Shown: positions 8,974 through 16,990 of the stretch, one piece after another
How the letters are laid out: every line of letters begins with the position of its first letter
How positions within the stretch are numbered: the first letter of the stretch is position 1
Assembly: GCF_015277875.1 (NCBI RefSeq)
Contig: NZ_CP063814.1
Coordinates: forward strand, 3,410,001-3,474,000
Reading direction: 5' to 3'
Length of the DNA stretch: 64,000 nt
Source of the DNA: Microbacterium luteum
GTDB lineage: Bacteria; Actinomycetota; Actinomycetes; Actinomycetales; Microbacteriaceae
Position numbers and translations under genes: made by a program
Notes under the pieces: generated by a model
Told to the model about the DNA's origin: nothing
Databases searched by the model: none
Seen by the model: the letters and a program-made list of their open reading frames with translations, nothing else

Positions 8974-9117
8974 TGCTCTAATCTCATGAAACGAGGGCTG
9001 TTCCAGAACGGCACACTCGAGGCTCCCCATTTCGACGCCACCCTGGTGGTGTCGAGGCGATGGGGCCGGGAGCGGCCCGCGCCTGGGCGTGATCAGCAAT
9101 GAGGCTAAGGAGAACCC

Positions 9118-9873
9118 ATGGGTAGCAGGCTTGCAGGCAAGGTCGCGATCGTCACCGGCGCGGCGAACGGGATGGGGCGCGCACATGTGCGCCGCCTCGC
9201 CCAGGAAGGGGCGAGCGTCCTCGCCACCGACGTCGACTCGGCCGGGCTCGAGCACACCGTCGCCGAAGCGAACCGTGACGGCGGGACGGTCGTGGGGCTG
9301 GAGCAGGATGTCGCGATCGCGGCGAGGTGGGACGAGATCGTGGCAGAAGCCGAGCAGCGTTTCGGCCGGCTCGACATTCTGGTCAACAACGCGGGGGTGC
9401 TCATCCTCAAGCCCGTCGAGGAGACCACAGAGGAGGAGTGGGACCTCATCTTCCGCATCAACGCCAAGGGTGTCTTCCTCGGCACCAAGGCCGCGGTGCC
9501 TGCTCTGGTCCGCGCAGGCGGGGGATCGATCGTGAACATCTCGTCGATCTACGGCATCATCGGCGCACCGAGCGCCGCCGCGTACGAGGCGTCAAAGGGC
9601 GCCGTCCGGCTGCTGACCAAGGCCAGCGCGGTGGACCTGGCCAAGTACGGCATCCGGGTGAACTCTGTGCATCCCGGTGTCATCGCCACCCCCATGACCA
9701 CGGGGCTGCTGGCGACGCCGGAGTCGACGAAAGCCGTGCTGTCCACGACGATCCTCGACCGGCCCGGCCAGCCCGAGGAAGTCTCGAACGTCGTACTCTT
9801 CCTCGCCTCGGACGAGGCTTCCTTCGTCACCGGCGCCGAGTATGTCGTGGATGGCGGCTATACCGCGCAGTGA
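9118..9873 (+). CDS. SDR family alcohol dehydrogenase (cyclic alcohol type)
   Basis: 251-residue classical short-chain dehydrogenase. The cofactor motif TGAANGMG is at 13-20, NNAG at 90-93, and the catalytic Ser142/143, Tyr156 and Lys160 are in ISSIYG and YEASK. Asp38/Asp40 after the second strand suggests NAD preference. The start ATG follows AAGGAGAACCC. It resembles cyclopentanol/hydroxysteroid-type dehydrogenases, and in this cluster it is the best candidate to oxidise the cyclic alcohol to the ketone used by the monooxygenase. A strong terminator follows at once, separating it from the LysR gene. Confidence 0.9.
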   Translation: MGSRLAGKVAIVTGAANGMGRAHVRRLAQEGASVLATDVDSAGLEHTVAEANRDGGTVVGLEQDVAIAARWDEIVAEAEQRFGRLDILVNNAGVLILKPVEETTEEEWDLIFRINAKGVFLGTKAAVPALVRAGGGSIVNISSIYGIIGAPSAAAYEASKGAVRLLTKASAVDLAKYGIRVNSVHPGVIATPMTTGLLATPESTKAVLSTTILDRPGQPEEVSNVVLFLASDEASFVTGAEYVVDGGYTAQ

Positions 9874-9878
9874 TCTCG

Positions 9879-9909
9879 GTCGGCCGGGGTCTGCGCGACC
9901 CCGGCCGAC
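9879..9909 (+). terminator. Hairpin terminator after the SDR gene
   Basis: Perfect 13-bp stem GTCGGCCGGGGTC (9879-9891) and its complement (9897-9909) with a 5-base loop, starting 6 bp after the SDR stop. There is no T tract, as is common in high-GC actinobacteria. Confidence 0.8.
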
Positions 9910-9948
9910 TCATCCAGACTTGTATGCCAATCCACCTTCCATCGGTAC

Positions 9949-9965
9949 GGATTATGCAATAATCC
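9949..9965 (+). promoter_or_regulatory. Inverted repeat before the LysR gene
   Basis: Arms GGATTAT and ATAATCC with a 3-bp spacer end 4 bp before the LysR start codon. It contains an ATTAT-N3-ATAAT core of the type bound by LysR proteins, so it may be an autoregulatory site. A single site only, hence tentative. Confidence 0.45.
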
Positions 9966-9969
9966 CTGG

Positions 9970-10869
9970 ATGGATCTGCAGCAGCTGCGCACCTTCCTCG
10001 CCGTCGCCGAGGAACTGCACTTCGGACGGGCAGCCGAGCGCCTGCATATGGCGCAGCCGCCGATCAGCCGCGGCATCCAGCAGCTGGAGCGGGAGTTGGG
10101 TGCGCGGCTGTTCGAGCGGAGCACCCGCAAGGTAACGCTGACCTCGGTGGGCGAGGCCCTCGTCGCCCCCGCCCAGGAGGTCCTGGACGCGCTGGACCGG
10201 GTGAGCAGGGTCGCCCGCGCAGCCGGGACGGGCGAGATCGGTCACGTCCGTCTGGCGTACGCGGGTGCGTCCTCCAACGTGATGGTCGGATTGCTCGCCC
10301 GAGCAGTCAACCAGAACCACCCAGGCATCCACCTCGAGCTGCTCAGTCAGCACTTCGCCCAACCGGCGATGCAGCTGCTCACCCGCGGCGACATCGACAT
10401 CGCCCTCGGCAGGTGGGACCACATTCCCGCCGCCGTGCGCACCCGCGTGATCGCTGTCGAGGAACTCGTCATCGCCGTCCCGGAGACCCACCGTCTAGCC
10501 GACGCCGGTGCCGTGTCGATCGCGCAGTTCGAGGGTGAGCCGTTCGTGTCGCTCCAACCGCAGACCGGCACGTTGCTGCTGGAGCGGCTGCGACAGATGA
10601 GTAGAGCCGCCGGGTTCAACGCCGATGTCGTCCAGCACGCACCGGACTCGTGGACGCTGATGTCCCTCGTCTCCGCCGAGATCGGCTGCTCATTGACCCT
10701 GTCCTCGGTGATCGACAGCATCGCCGACCCGCACTTGCGCTTCCTGCGCCTGACCGACGACGTCGCACCTGTCGAGCTGCGGATGGCGTGGCTGCGCGAC
10801 AGCGACGACCGTGCCTTGCACGCCGTGCTCCGGTTGTCCGAATCCGTCCTCCCGACGCCGCAGGACTAA
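9970..10869 (+). CDS. LysR family transcriptional regulator
   Basis: 299 residues with a canonical N-terminal winged helix (MDLQQLRTFLAVAEELHFGRAAERLHMAQPPISRGIQQLERELGARLFERSTRKV split across residues 1-55) and a periplasmic-binding-like effector domain. It probably responds to a cluster metabolite, but the cluster also holds a Fis-type regulator, so its targets are uncertain. Its TAA stop overlaps the CTAAG target duplication of the IS1380 that follows, so the gene was left intact by one base. Confidence 0.92.
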   Translation: MDLQQLRTFLAVAEELHFGRAAERLHMAQPPISRGIQQLERELGARLFERSTRKVTLTSVGEALVAPAQEVLDALDRVSRVARAAGTGEIGHVRLAYAGASSNVMVGLLARAVNQNHPGIHLELLSQHFAQPAMQLLTRGDIDIALGRWDHIPAAVRTRVIAVEELVIAVPETHRLADAGAVSIAQFEGEPFVSLQPQTGTLLLERLRQMSRAAGFNADVVQHAPDSWTLMSLVSAEIGCSLTLSSVIDSIADPHLRFLRLTDDVAPVELRMAWLRDSDDRALHAVLRLSESVLPTPQD

Positions 10870-10870
10870 G

Positions 10871-12534
10871 CCTCGATCCACCGATGGACGGGGCGTTGAG
10901 CGAGCGTCGTGACGTAGAAATGCCCCTCTGATCAGGAAGAATAGAGCTTGCTTAGGGTTCTGTTCGTCTGGTCGGAGAGGCATCTCGTAGATGCAATTCA
11001 AGCACGCCCCCGCCGCAGTGTCTGCGGTGTTCGATGATCCGAATCTCGTGTCGGCCGCGGGGCTGGTGCCGATGCTCCGCCTGGCGCGTTCCGCGGGGTT
11101 GGACGAGCTCGCGCGTGAGCGGTTGAGCGTCCCGACGGATAAGGGCGCCAACGCGGGTGCGAAGGTGATGGCACTGGTCGCGGGCATGCTCGCCGGGGCG
11201 GACTCGATCGACGACATGAACCTGCTCCGCCATGGCGGAATGGGCCGGTTGTTCGACCGGACGTATGCGCCGTCGACGCTCGGGTCGTTCCTGCGGGAGT
11301 TCCGGTTCGGACACGTCCGCCAGCTCGACGCCGTCGCCTCCCGGGTGTTCGCGAATCTCGCTGTCGACGCGCCGCTGCTCCGAGCAGGCGATGGCGAGCG
11401 GGTGATGGTGGATCTGGACGACACCATCATCGAGGTCCACGGATACCAGAAGCAGGGCGCCGGTTTCGGGTACTCCGGCGTCCGGGGCTGAACGCCCTCC
11501 TCGCCACGGCATCGACCACCTCGTCGGCGCCGGTGATCCTGGCCCAGCGGTTGCGGCAGGGAAGACCGGGTCCCCGAAGGGGGCCGCGCGGATCGTCGGC
11601 GATGCTCTCGCCACCCTGCGCCGCACCCGCGCCGCGACCGGGGCCAGGCCGTTGCTGCGGGCGGACTCCGCGTTCTACGGACACGCGACCGTCGGCACCG
11701 CGATCAAGGCGGGCGCCGACGTGTCGGTGACCGTGAGGATGGACCCGGCGGTGAAGGCCGCGATCGCGACCATCCCGGATGATGCGTGGGAGATGATCGA
11801 GTACACCGACGCGATCCGTGACGAGACCACCGGGCAGCTGATCTCCAAAGCCGAGGTCGCCGAGGTCCCGTTCACCGCGTTCCGCTCGAGGAAGAAGGCG
11901 GAACAGGTCGCCGGACGGTTGGTGGTGCGGCGCATCCCCGATCTGAACCCGAGACAGGTGGAGCAGCCGACCCTGTTCGACGTCTACCGGCATCACGCGT
12001 TCTTCACCACCACAGCGAAGGAGGTGATGGACACGGTGGCCGCGGACAAGACCCACCGCGGTCACGCGATCATCGAGCAGGTCCACGCCGACCTCAAAGC
12101 GGGGCCGCTCGCGCACCTGCCCTCCGGGGTGTTCACCGCGAACAGCGCCTGGCTCGTCATCGCCGTGATCGCATTCAACCTCACCCGCGCTGCCGGTCTC
12201 GTCGCCGACCGAGCGGGACGGCTCGCGAGAGCAACGACCGCGACGATCCGCCGCACCCTGATCCACGTCCCCGCACGGCTGGCGCGCTCCGCGCGCCGAA
12301 TCACGCTGCACCTGCCCGAGGCCTGGCCATGGCAGACCGCGTTCGACCGGCTCTTCACAGCCACGCACGCGCCACCGCCAACGGTGACCACCTGACCATC
12401 GCCGCAACGCGGCACGACCGAGGACCAAGTGGACGACCGGGATGCGACGCCCGGAACTCAACCCTGCCCTCGACGCGTCACCGCGCCCCGATCATGCCGC
12501 CCCGGCACACCCACGGCTCATCGGTGGATCGAGG
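10871..12534 (+). mobile_element. IS1380 family element, copy 1 (decayed)
   Basis: The terminal repeats are CCTCGATCCACCGATG at 10871-10886 and its complement at 12519-12534. A perfect 5-bp target duplication CTAAG flanks it at 10866-10870 and 12535-12539. The ends match those of the second copy at 50962-52629. It separates the LysR gene from the alcohol dehydrogenase without destroying the operator at 12552. Confidence 0.9.
10991..12395 (+). pseudogene. IS1380 transposase with two frameshifts
   Basis: The sequence is closely similar to the intact 468-residue transposase at 51102-52508 but is 2 bp shorter. Compared with that copy, one C is missing near 11487 (GGGGCTGAAC against GGCCTGAAC) and one G near 11567 (CAGGGAAGACC against CAGGGGAAGACC). 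The first loss creates a stop after VRG. The DDE segments LDDTIIEVHGY, RADSAFYGH and IEQVHADLK are otherwise present. It could only move if the intact copy acts in trans. Confidence 0.9.
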
Positions 12535-12551
12535 CTAAGGGTCGCCAGGTA

Positions 12552-12578
12552 TCAATCCGCCTGCCATTTGGTATTGGA
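12552..12578 (+). promoter_or_regulatory. Operator site B before the Zn alcohol dehydrogenase
   Basis: CAATCC at 12553-12558, 12-bp spacer, GTATTG at 12571-12576, within the shared GGTATTGG core. It lies 63 bp upstream of the alcohol dehydrogenase start and only 13 bp beyond the IS1380 target duplication. Confidence 0.75.
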
Positions 12579-12640
12579 GAGAATCAGAACGAAGTGGAAG
12601 CGTGGAGTCCACTGTGCGTATATCAACGGCGAGGACAACC

Positions 12641-13699
12641 ATGCACGCATTCGCGATCTTCCAAGACGATCACACGGTGACCGATGTGGAATTGCCGACC
12701 CCGACCCCCGAAGGCACCGAAATCCTCCTGCGCGTGGTTCGGTCCGGGGTGTGCCACACCGACATGCACCTGCGTGAGGGGTACTACGATCTCGGCAGCC
12801 GGGGGCGTCTGAATCTGATCGACCGGGGCGTCACCTACCCGCTTGTCCTCGGCCATGAGGTCGTCGGCGTCGTCGAAGCGGCCGGCCCCGACGCCGACGG
12901 GGTCTCGCCGGGTGAGCATCGCCTTGTCTACCCATGGATCGGCGACGGCTCCTGCGACGCATGCCAGGCAGGTCACGAGAACCTGTGCCCCTCGCCCCGT
13001 AACCTCGGCGTCGCCCGCCACGGCGGGTATGCCGAGTTTATCCTCGTCCCGCACCCCCGTTACCTCCTCGACGTCACCGGGATCGAAGAGCGGTGGGCCG
13101 CAACTCTCGCCTGCTCCGGCCTGACCGCCTACAGTGCCGCGCGCAAGGCCCTTCCGGCCACCGCGTCCGATCCGGTCGTGGTGATAGGCGCCGGCGGTGT
13201 CGGGTTGATGGCGATCGCCACGCTGCGCGCGCTCGGCCACGAAGCAGTCCTCGCGGTGGACCTGCAGGAGCGCAATCTGGAACTGGCGCGGCAGCTCGGA
13301 GCGACCACGACGATCTCCGCCCGCCAGGAAGACCTTGCCGCCGCCATCGTCGCCGGCGCCGGTGGGCCGGTCGCGGCGATCGTGGACTTCGTCAACAACT
13401 CCACAACAGCTCCCGCTGCGTTCGCCGCGCTCCGCAAGGGCGGAACGATGGTTCAGGTCGGGCTGTTCGGCGGAGAGCTGGTCATCCCCACCGCGTTGCT
13501 CACTCTGAAGATCATCACCATCCGCGGAAGCTTCGTCGGGTCCCTCGGCGAGCTCGAGGAGCTCGTCGGGCTCGCGCGGCGCGGCGCGCTCCCGCATCTC
13601 CCGATCATCGACGGGGAGTTGTCTGCGACGGCGGTGCAGGATGCGCTGGACCGGCTCGCCGCGGGCGGCGTGCCCGGCCGGATCGTGCTCAGCGCGTGA
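12641..13699 (+). CDS. Zinc-dependent alcohol dehydrogenase (6-hydroxyhexanoate type)
   Basis: 352 residues from ATG 12641, preceded by GCGAGGACAACC. Medium-chain dehydrogenase features are catalytic-zinc Cys38 in RSGVCHTDMH, GHEVVG, and the Rossmann GAGGVGLMA. The structural zinc lobe reads GDGSCDACQAGHENLC and has three cysteines where the family usually has four, so that site may be altered or lost. In the proposed pathway it oxidises the omega-hydroxy acid released from the lactone to the aldehyde acid. The gene stands alone behind operator B. Confidence 0.9.
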   Translation: MHAFAIFQDDHTVTDVELPTPTPEGTEILLRVVRSGVCHTDMHLREGYYDLGSRGRLNLIDRGVTYPLVLGHEVVGVVEAAGPDADGVSPGEHRLVYPWIGDGSCDACQAGHENLCPSPRNLGVARHGGYAEFILVPHPRYLLDVTGIEERWAATLACSGLTAYSAARKALPATASDPVVVIGAGGVGLMAIATLRALGHEAVLAVDLQERNLELARQLGATTTISARQEDLAAAIVAGAGGPVAAIVDFVNNSTTAPAAFAALRKGGTMVQVGLFGGELVIPTALLTLKIITIRGSFVGSLGELEELVGLARRGALPHLPIIDGELSATAVQDALDRLAAGGVPGRIVLSA

Positions 13700-13727
13700 C
13701 CGCGCCGGGCGTCCAGCCGGCCACGAC

Positions 13728-14576
13728 TCACGCGTAGTCGAAGAAGCCGCGTCCCGTCTTGCGTCCCAGCTCCCCGGCCGCGACCTTGTCGCGGAGGATC
13801 TGCGGCGGGGCGAACCGCTCGCCGAGCGTCTCATAGAGGTATTCGGCGATCCCGAGACGCACGTCCAGCCCGACAAGATCGGAGGTGCGCAACGGACCTG
13901 TCGCGTGACGGTATCCCAGCACCATCGCCGTGTCGATGTCCTCAGCGCTGGCCACCCCCTCTTCGAGCATCCGCATCGCTTCCAGCGCGATTGCCGCGCC
14001 CAGGCGGGAGCTCGCGAAGCCGGGCGCGTCGTTGACGACGATCGGGGTCTTCCCCAGCGATGTCACCCACTGCTCCGCCCGTTGCCGCAGGTCCGGGTCG
14101 GTCGACGGCGTCAGCACGATCTCGACGAGTGACGAGGGCGGCACCGGATTGAAGAAGTGCAGTCCGCACACGCGCTCCGGCCTCGCCAGCTGCGCCGCGA
14201 GCCTTGTCACCGACAACGATGAGGTATTCGTGGCCAGCCACGCCGACTCCTCCACGATCCCCTCTGCTCTCTGCATCGCCTCGACCTTGAGTGCGAATGT
14301 CTCTGGGACAGCTTCGATCACGAGCTCGGCATTCCGCAGCGCCTCGTAGTCGGCGCTGGCCGCGACGCGGCCGGCGATTGCGTCGACGTCGACCGAGGCA
14401 TCCCGCTCCGCGGCCTTGCGGATCCCATCGGCCAACCGCGCGGCGGCCGCGCCCGCCGCCGCCGGGTCACGTTCGATCACGGTGACCTGGGCGCCCGCCT
14501 GAGCGAACACTTGCGCGATACCGGCGCCCATGCGGCCGCCCCCGATCACGCCGACGGTGGAGGGAACAGTGATCAT
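13728..14576 (-). CDS. 3-hydroxyacyl-CoA dehydrogenase
   Basis: 282 residues, the usual length of the free-standing 3-hydroxybutyryl-CoA dehydrogenase type. The NAD motif is VIGGGRMGAGIAQVFA at the N-terminus, and the catalytic His lies in LHFFNPVPPSSLVEIV. It oxidises the 3-hydroxyacyl-CoA made by the adjacent hydratase. Its start overlaps the hydratase stop by 4 bp, so the pair is translationally coupled. Confidence 0.93.
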   Translation of the reverse strand: MITVPSTVGVIGGGRMGAGIAQVFAQAGAQVTVIERDPAAAGAAAARLADGIRKAAERDASVDVDAIAGRVAASADYEALRNAELVIEAVPETFALKVEAMQRAEGIVEESAWLATNTSSLSVTRLAAQLARPERVCGLHFFNPVPPSSLVEIVLTPSTDPDLRQRAEQWVTSLGKTPIVVNDAPGFASSRLGAAIALEAMRMLEEGVASAEDIDTAMVLGYRHATGPLRTSDLVGLDVRLGIAEYLYETLGERFAPPQILRDKVAAGELGRKTGRGFFDYA

Positions 14577-15325
14577 CGGGTCTCCTGAGAACGGTTGAGG
14601 AATCGGGTCATCAGCTGCGTCTTGGCGTCCGACTCGAACAGGATCGCCTGCGCGAGTTCGTCGACAAGGGGGTGGGCGTCCCGCGGCGCAGCGAGCACGC
14701 GCTTCGAGAGGCGGAGGGCGAGCGGATCCTGGCCAGCGATCCGATCGGCGACGGTATCCGCCGCGGCCGCTAACTGGTCGGGTTCATGCACCGAGGCCAC
14801 CAACCCACACCGCAGCGCCTCCTCGGCGTCCAGCCGGCGCCCCGTGAACAGGATCTCCTTGGCCAGCGGCTCCCCCACCAGCTCGGCGAGCCGCCAGGTC
14901 GCCCCGGCCGCGGCCAGGATTCCGATCGCCGTCTCGGGGTTGCCGAACACGGCGCGGGTGGACGCGATCCGGATGTCGGCCGCGTACGCGAGTTCCGCAC
15001 CGCCCCCGATCGCGAACCCGTCGACCGCGGCGATCACCGGCATAGGCAGCCGCGCGATACGGGTGAACAGCCCGGAGTTGATGCCGGCCAGCGCTTCGTC
15101 GCGGCCGCGCTCGAGCAGCTGCCGGATGTCTGCGCCAGCCGCGAACACACCCCGTTCGGGCGTGGAGGTTCCGGTGAGAATCAGGATGCGGGGCTCTCGC
15201 TCCAGGCTCGTGCATACCGCGTGAAGTTCGTCGACCATGTCGTCGTTGATCGCGTTTCGCACGTCAGGACGGTTCAGTTCGACGTGAAGCCGGTCCGCGC
15301 CCTCGCGGAGTATCAGAGTGGTCAC
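14573..15325 (-). CDS. Enoyl-CoA hydratase/isomerase family protein
   Basis: 250-residue crotonase fold. The oxyanion-hole segment is FAAGADIRQLLERG and the second is GFAIGGGAELAYAADIRIAS; a catalytic-type Glu is seen in FGNPETAIGILAAAG. It hydrates the enoyl-CoA produced by the acyl-CoA dehydrogenase. It is the first gene of a two-gene operon with the 3-hydroxyacyl-CoA dehydrogenase and is driven from the divergent region with operators C and D. Confidence 0.92.
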   Translation of the reverse strand: MTTLILREGADRLHVELNRPDVRNAINDDMVDELHAVCTSLEREPRILILTGTSTPERGVFAAGADIRQLLERGRDEALAGINSGLFTRIARLPMPVIAAVDGFAIGGGAELAYAADIRIASTRAVFGNPETAIGILAAAGATWRLAELVGEPLAKEILFTGRRLDAEEALRCGLVASVHEPDQLAAAADTVADRIAGQDPLALRLSKRVLAAPRDAHPLVDELAQAILFESDAKTQLMTRFLNRSQETR

Positions 15326-15357
15326 CGTCCCAGCCTCCCATCACCGATCAATGCGCG

Positions 15358-15384
15358 TCCAATACCCGATCCACGTACATCTGA
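15358..15384 (-). promoter_or_regulatory. Operator site C before the hydratase operon
   Basis: Read leftward it is CAGATG, 12 bp, GTATTG, with the core GGTATTGG (CAATAC at 15360-15365 on the plus strand). It lies 33 bp upstream of the hydratase start. The left arm is the weaker one, as in site E. Confidence 0.68.
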
Positions 15385-15397
15385 TGCGCCATCGTCA

Positions 15398-15424
15398 TCA
15401 ATCTCGGCCGGGATCGGTATTGGA
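15398..15424 (+). promoter_or_regulatory. Operator site D before the aldehyde dehydrogenase
   Basis: CAATCT at 15399-15404, 12-bp spacer, GTATTG at 15417-15422, inside GGTATTGGA. It points toward the aldehyde dehydrogenase, whose start is 113 bp downstream. Sites C and D sit back to back in one divergent promoter region. Confidence 0.75.
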
Positions 15425-15537
15425 CGAACTCGGCCACGGCGCGACAGGCTGAGTGGGCAGTACCGCGCCAGACGACCGCCGATCTGGGCGGGCGTGGCCC
15501 GAGAGACGCACGACAGCAATGAAGCGAGGAGACCACG

Positions 15538-16908
15538 ATGGGTGCATACCGGACCATCAACCCAGCCACCGGCCAGACGGTCGCCGAGTACCCCGTGATC
15601 GGCGATGCGGACGTGGCCGACATCGTCGCCCGCTCGCACACGGCCTACCGCAGGTACCGGGAGCTGCCGCTCGCCGAACGGACGGGGATCCTGGCACGCG
15701 CGGCGCAACTGCACCGGGACCGCATCGATGAACTGAGCGCGCTGCTGACCCTCGAGGTCGGCAAACCCGTCACGCAGGCCCGCGGGGAAGTCGAGCTGGT
15801 CGCCTCGATCTACCAGTACTACGCCGACCACGCCGAAGCGTTTCTCACCGACGAGACCCTCGACATCGTCGGCGGAGGGGAAGCGCTCGTCCGCACCGAG
15901 CCGATCGGGCCGCTGTTGGGGATCATGCCGTGGAACTACCCGTACTACCAGGTGGCCCGGTTTGTCGCCCCCAACCTCGCACTGGGCAACACGATCATCC
16001 TCAAACACGCCCGCAACTGCCCGCAGTCCGCCCTCGCCATCGAACGCGTGCTCCACGATGCCGGGCTTCCGGCCGACGCGTACATCAACGCGTTCGTAGA
16101 CAGCCGCCAGATCGCCGGCATCATCGCCGACCCGCGCGTGCAAGGGGTGTCGCTGACCGGCTCCGAGAAGGCGGGCTCGGCTGTCGGCGAGGTGGCCGGC
16201 AGGCATATGAAGAAGGTCGTCCTCGAGCTGGGCGGCTCGGACCCGTTCATCGTCCTGGAGGATGCTGACGTCGACGCGGCCGTGGCAGCCGGCGTGCGCG
16301 GCCGCATCGCCAACGGCGGCCAGGCGTGCACGGCATCCAAGCGGTTCATCGTCGTGGATGCCGTCTACGACGAGTTCTCCCGGAAGTTCATCGACGCGAT
16401 CACGAAGATCACCCCCGACGACCCCACGGACCCCGACACGTTCCTCGGCCCGCTGGCGTCCGCGGATGCCGGCAAGGAGCTCGAGGAGCTCGTCGAGGAC
16501 GCGGTCGCCAAGGGCGCCACCCTGCACATCGCCCCCGGTGCACGCCGAGAGGGCGCCTTCTACCCGCCCAGCGTGCTCACCGGGGTCACCCCGCCGATGC
16601 GAGCCTACGAGGAGGAGCTGTTCGGACCGACCGCGGTCGTGTACCGGGTGCCCTCCCCGCAGGCCGCGGTCGCCCTGGCCAACGAATCGCCCTTCGGGCT
16701 GTCCAGCAGCGTCTTCACGCAGGACCCTCTGGCGGCCGCGCAGATCGCCCGCGAACTGGAGGTCGGGATGGTGTGGATCAACAGCACCAGCCGCAGCGCA
16801 CCGGACCTCCCCTTCGGCGGCGTGAAGCGCTCCGGCATCGGACGCGAGCTCGCCCGGTACGGCATGGACGAGTTCGCGAACAAGAAGCTCATCCGAACCC
16901 CCGCCTGA
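15538..16908 (+). CDS. NAD(P)-dependent aldehyde dehydrogenase (semialdehyde type)
   Basis: 456 residues of the succinate-semialdehyde dehydrogenase-like branch: YRTINPATGQTV at the N-terminus, PWNYPYYQ, catalytic Glu230 in LELGGSDPF and nucleophile Cys264 in NGGQACTASKRF. It ends with LPFGGVKRSGIGREL. The start follows GCGAGGAG. In the proposed route it turns 6-oxohexanoate into adipate; succinate semialdehyde or a similar aldehyde acid is the alternative. It is a single-gene unit behind operator D. Confidence 0.93.
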   Translation: MGAYRTINPATGQTVAEYPVIGDADVADIVARSHTAYRRYRELPLAERTGILARAAQLHRDRIDELSALLTLEVGKPVTQARGEVELVASIYQYYADHAEAFLTDETLDIVGGGEALVRTEPIGPLLGIMPWNYPYYQVARFVAPNLALGNTIILKHARNCPQSALAIERVLHDAGLPADAYINAFVDSRQIAGIIADPRVQGVSLTGSEKAGSAVGEVAGRHMKKVVLELGGSDPFIVLEDADVDAAVAAGVRGRIANGGQACTASKRFIVVDAVYDEFSRKFIDAITKITPDDPTDPDTFLGPLASADAGKELEELVEDAVAKGATLHIAPGARREGAFYPPSVLTGVTPPMRAYEEELFGPTAVVYRVPSPQAAVALANESPFGLSSSVFTQDPLAAAQIARELEVGMVWINSTSRSAPDLPFGGVKRSGIGRELARYGMDEFANKKLIRTPA

Positions 16909-16990
16909 TATCCCCGCGTAACGCCTCCGCCGCGCCGAGTACGCAACTGCGAATCCAGGCCTCCCTGGTCGGCAGGCGGGGGCGCTGTTT

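Noticed and set aside
8892..9041. N-terminal extension of the CoA transferase up to 9041
   Set aside because: The extension would be translated through the operator palindrome and does not resemble the family N-terminus, which begins at VADFGRVLAGPY.
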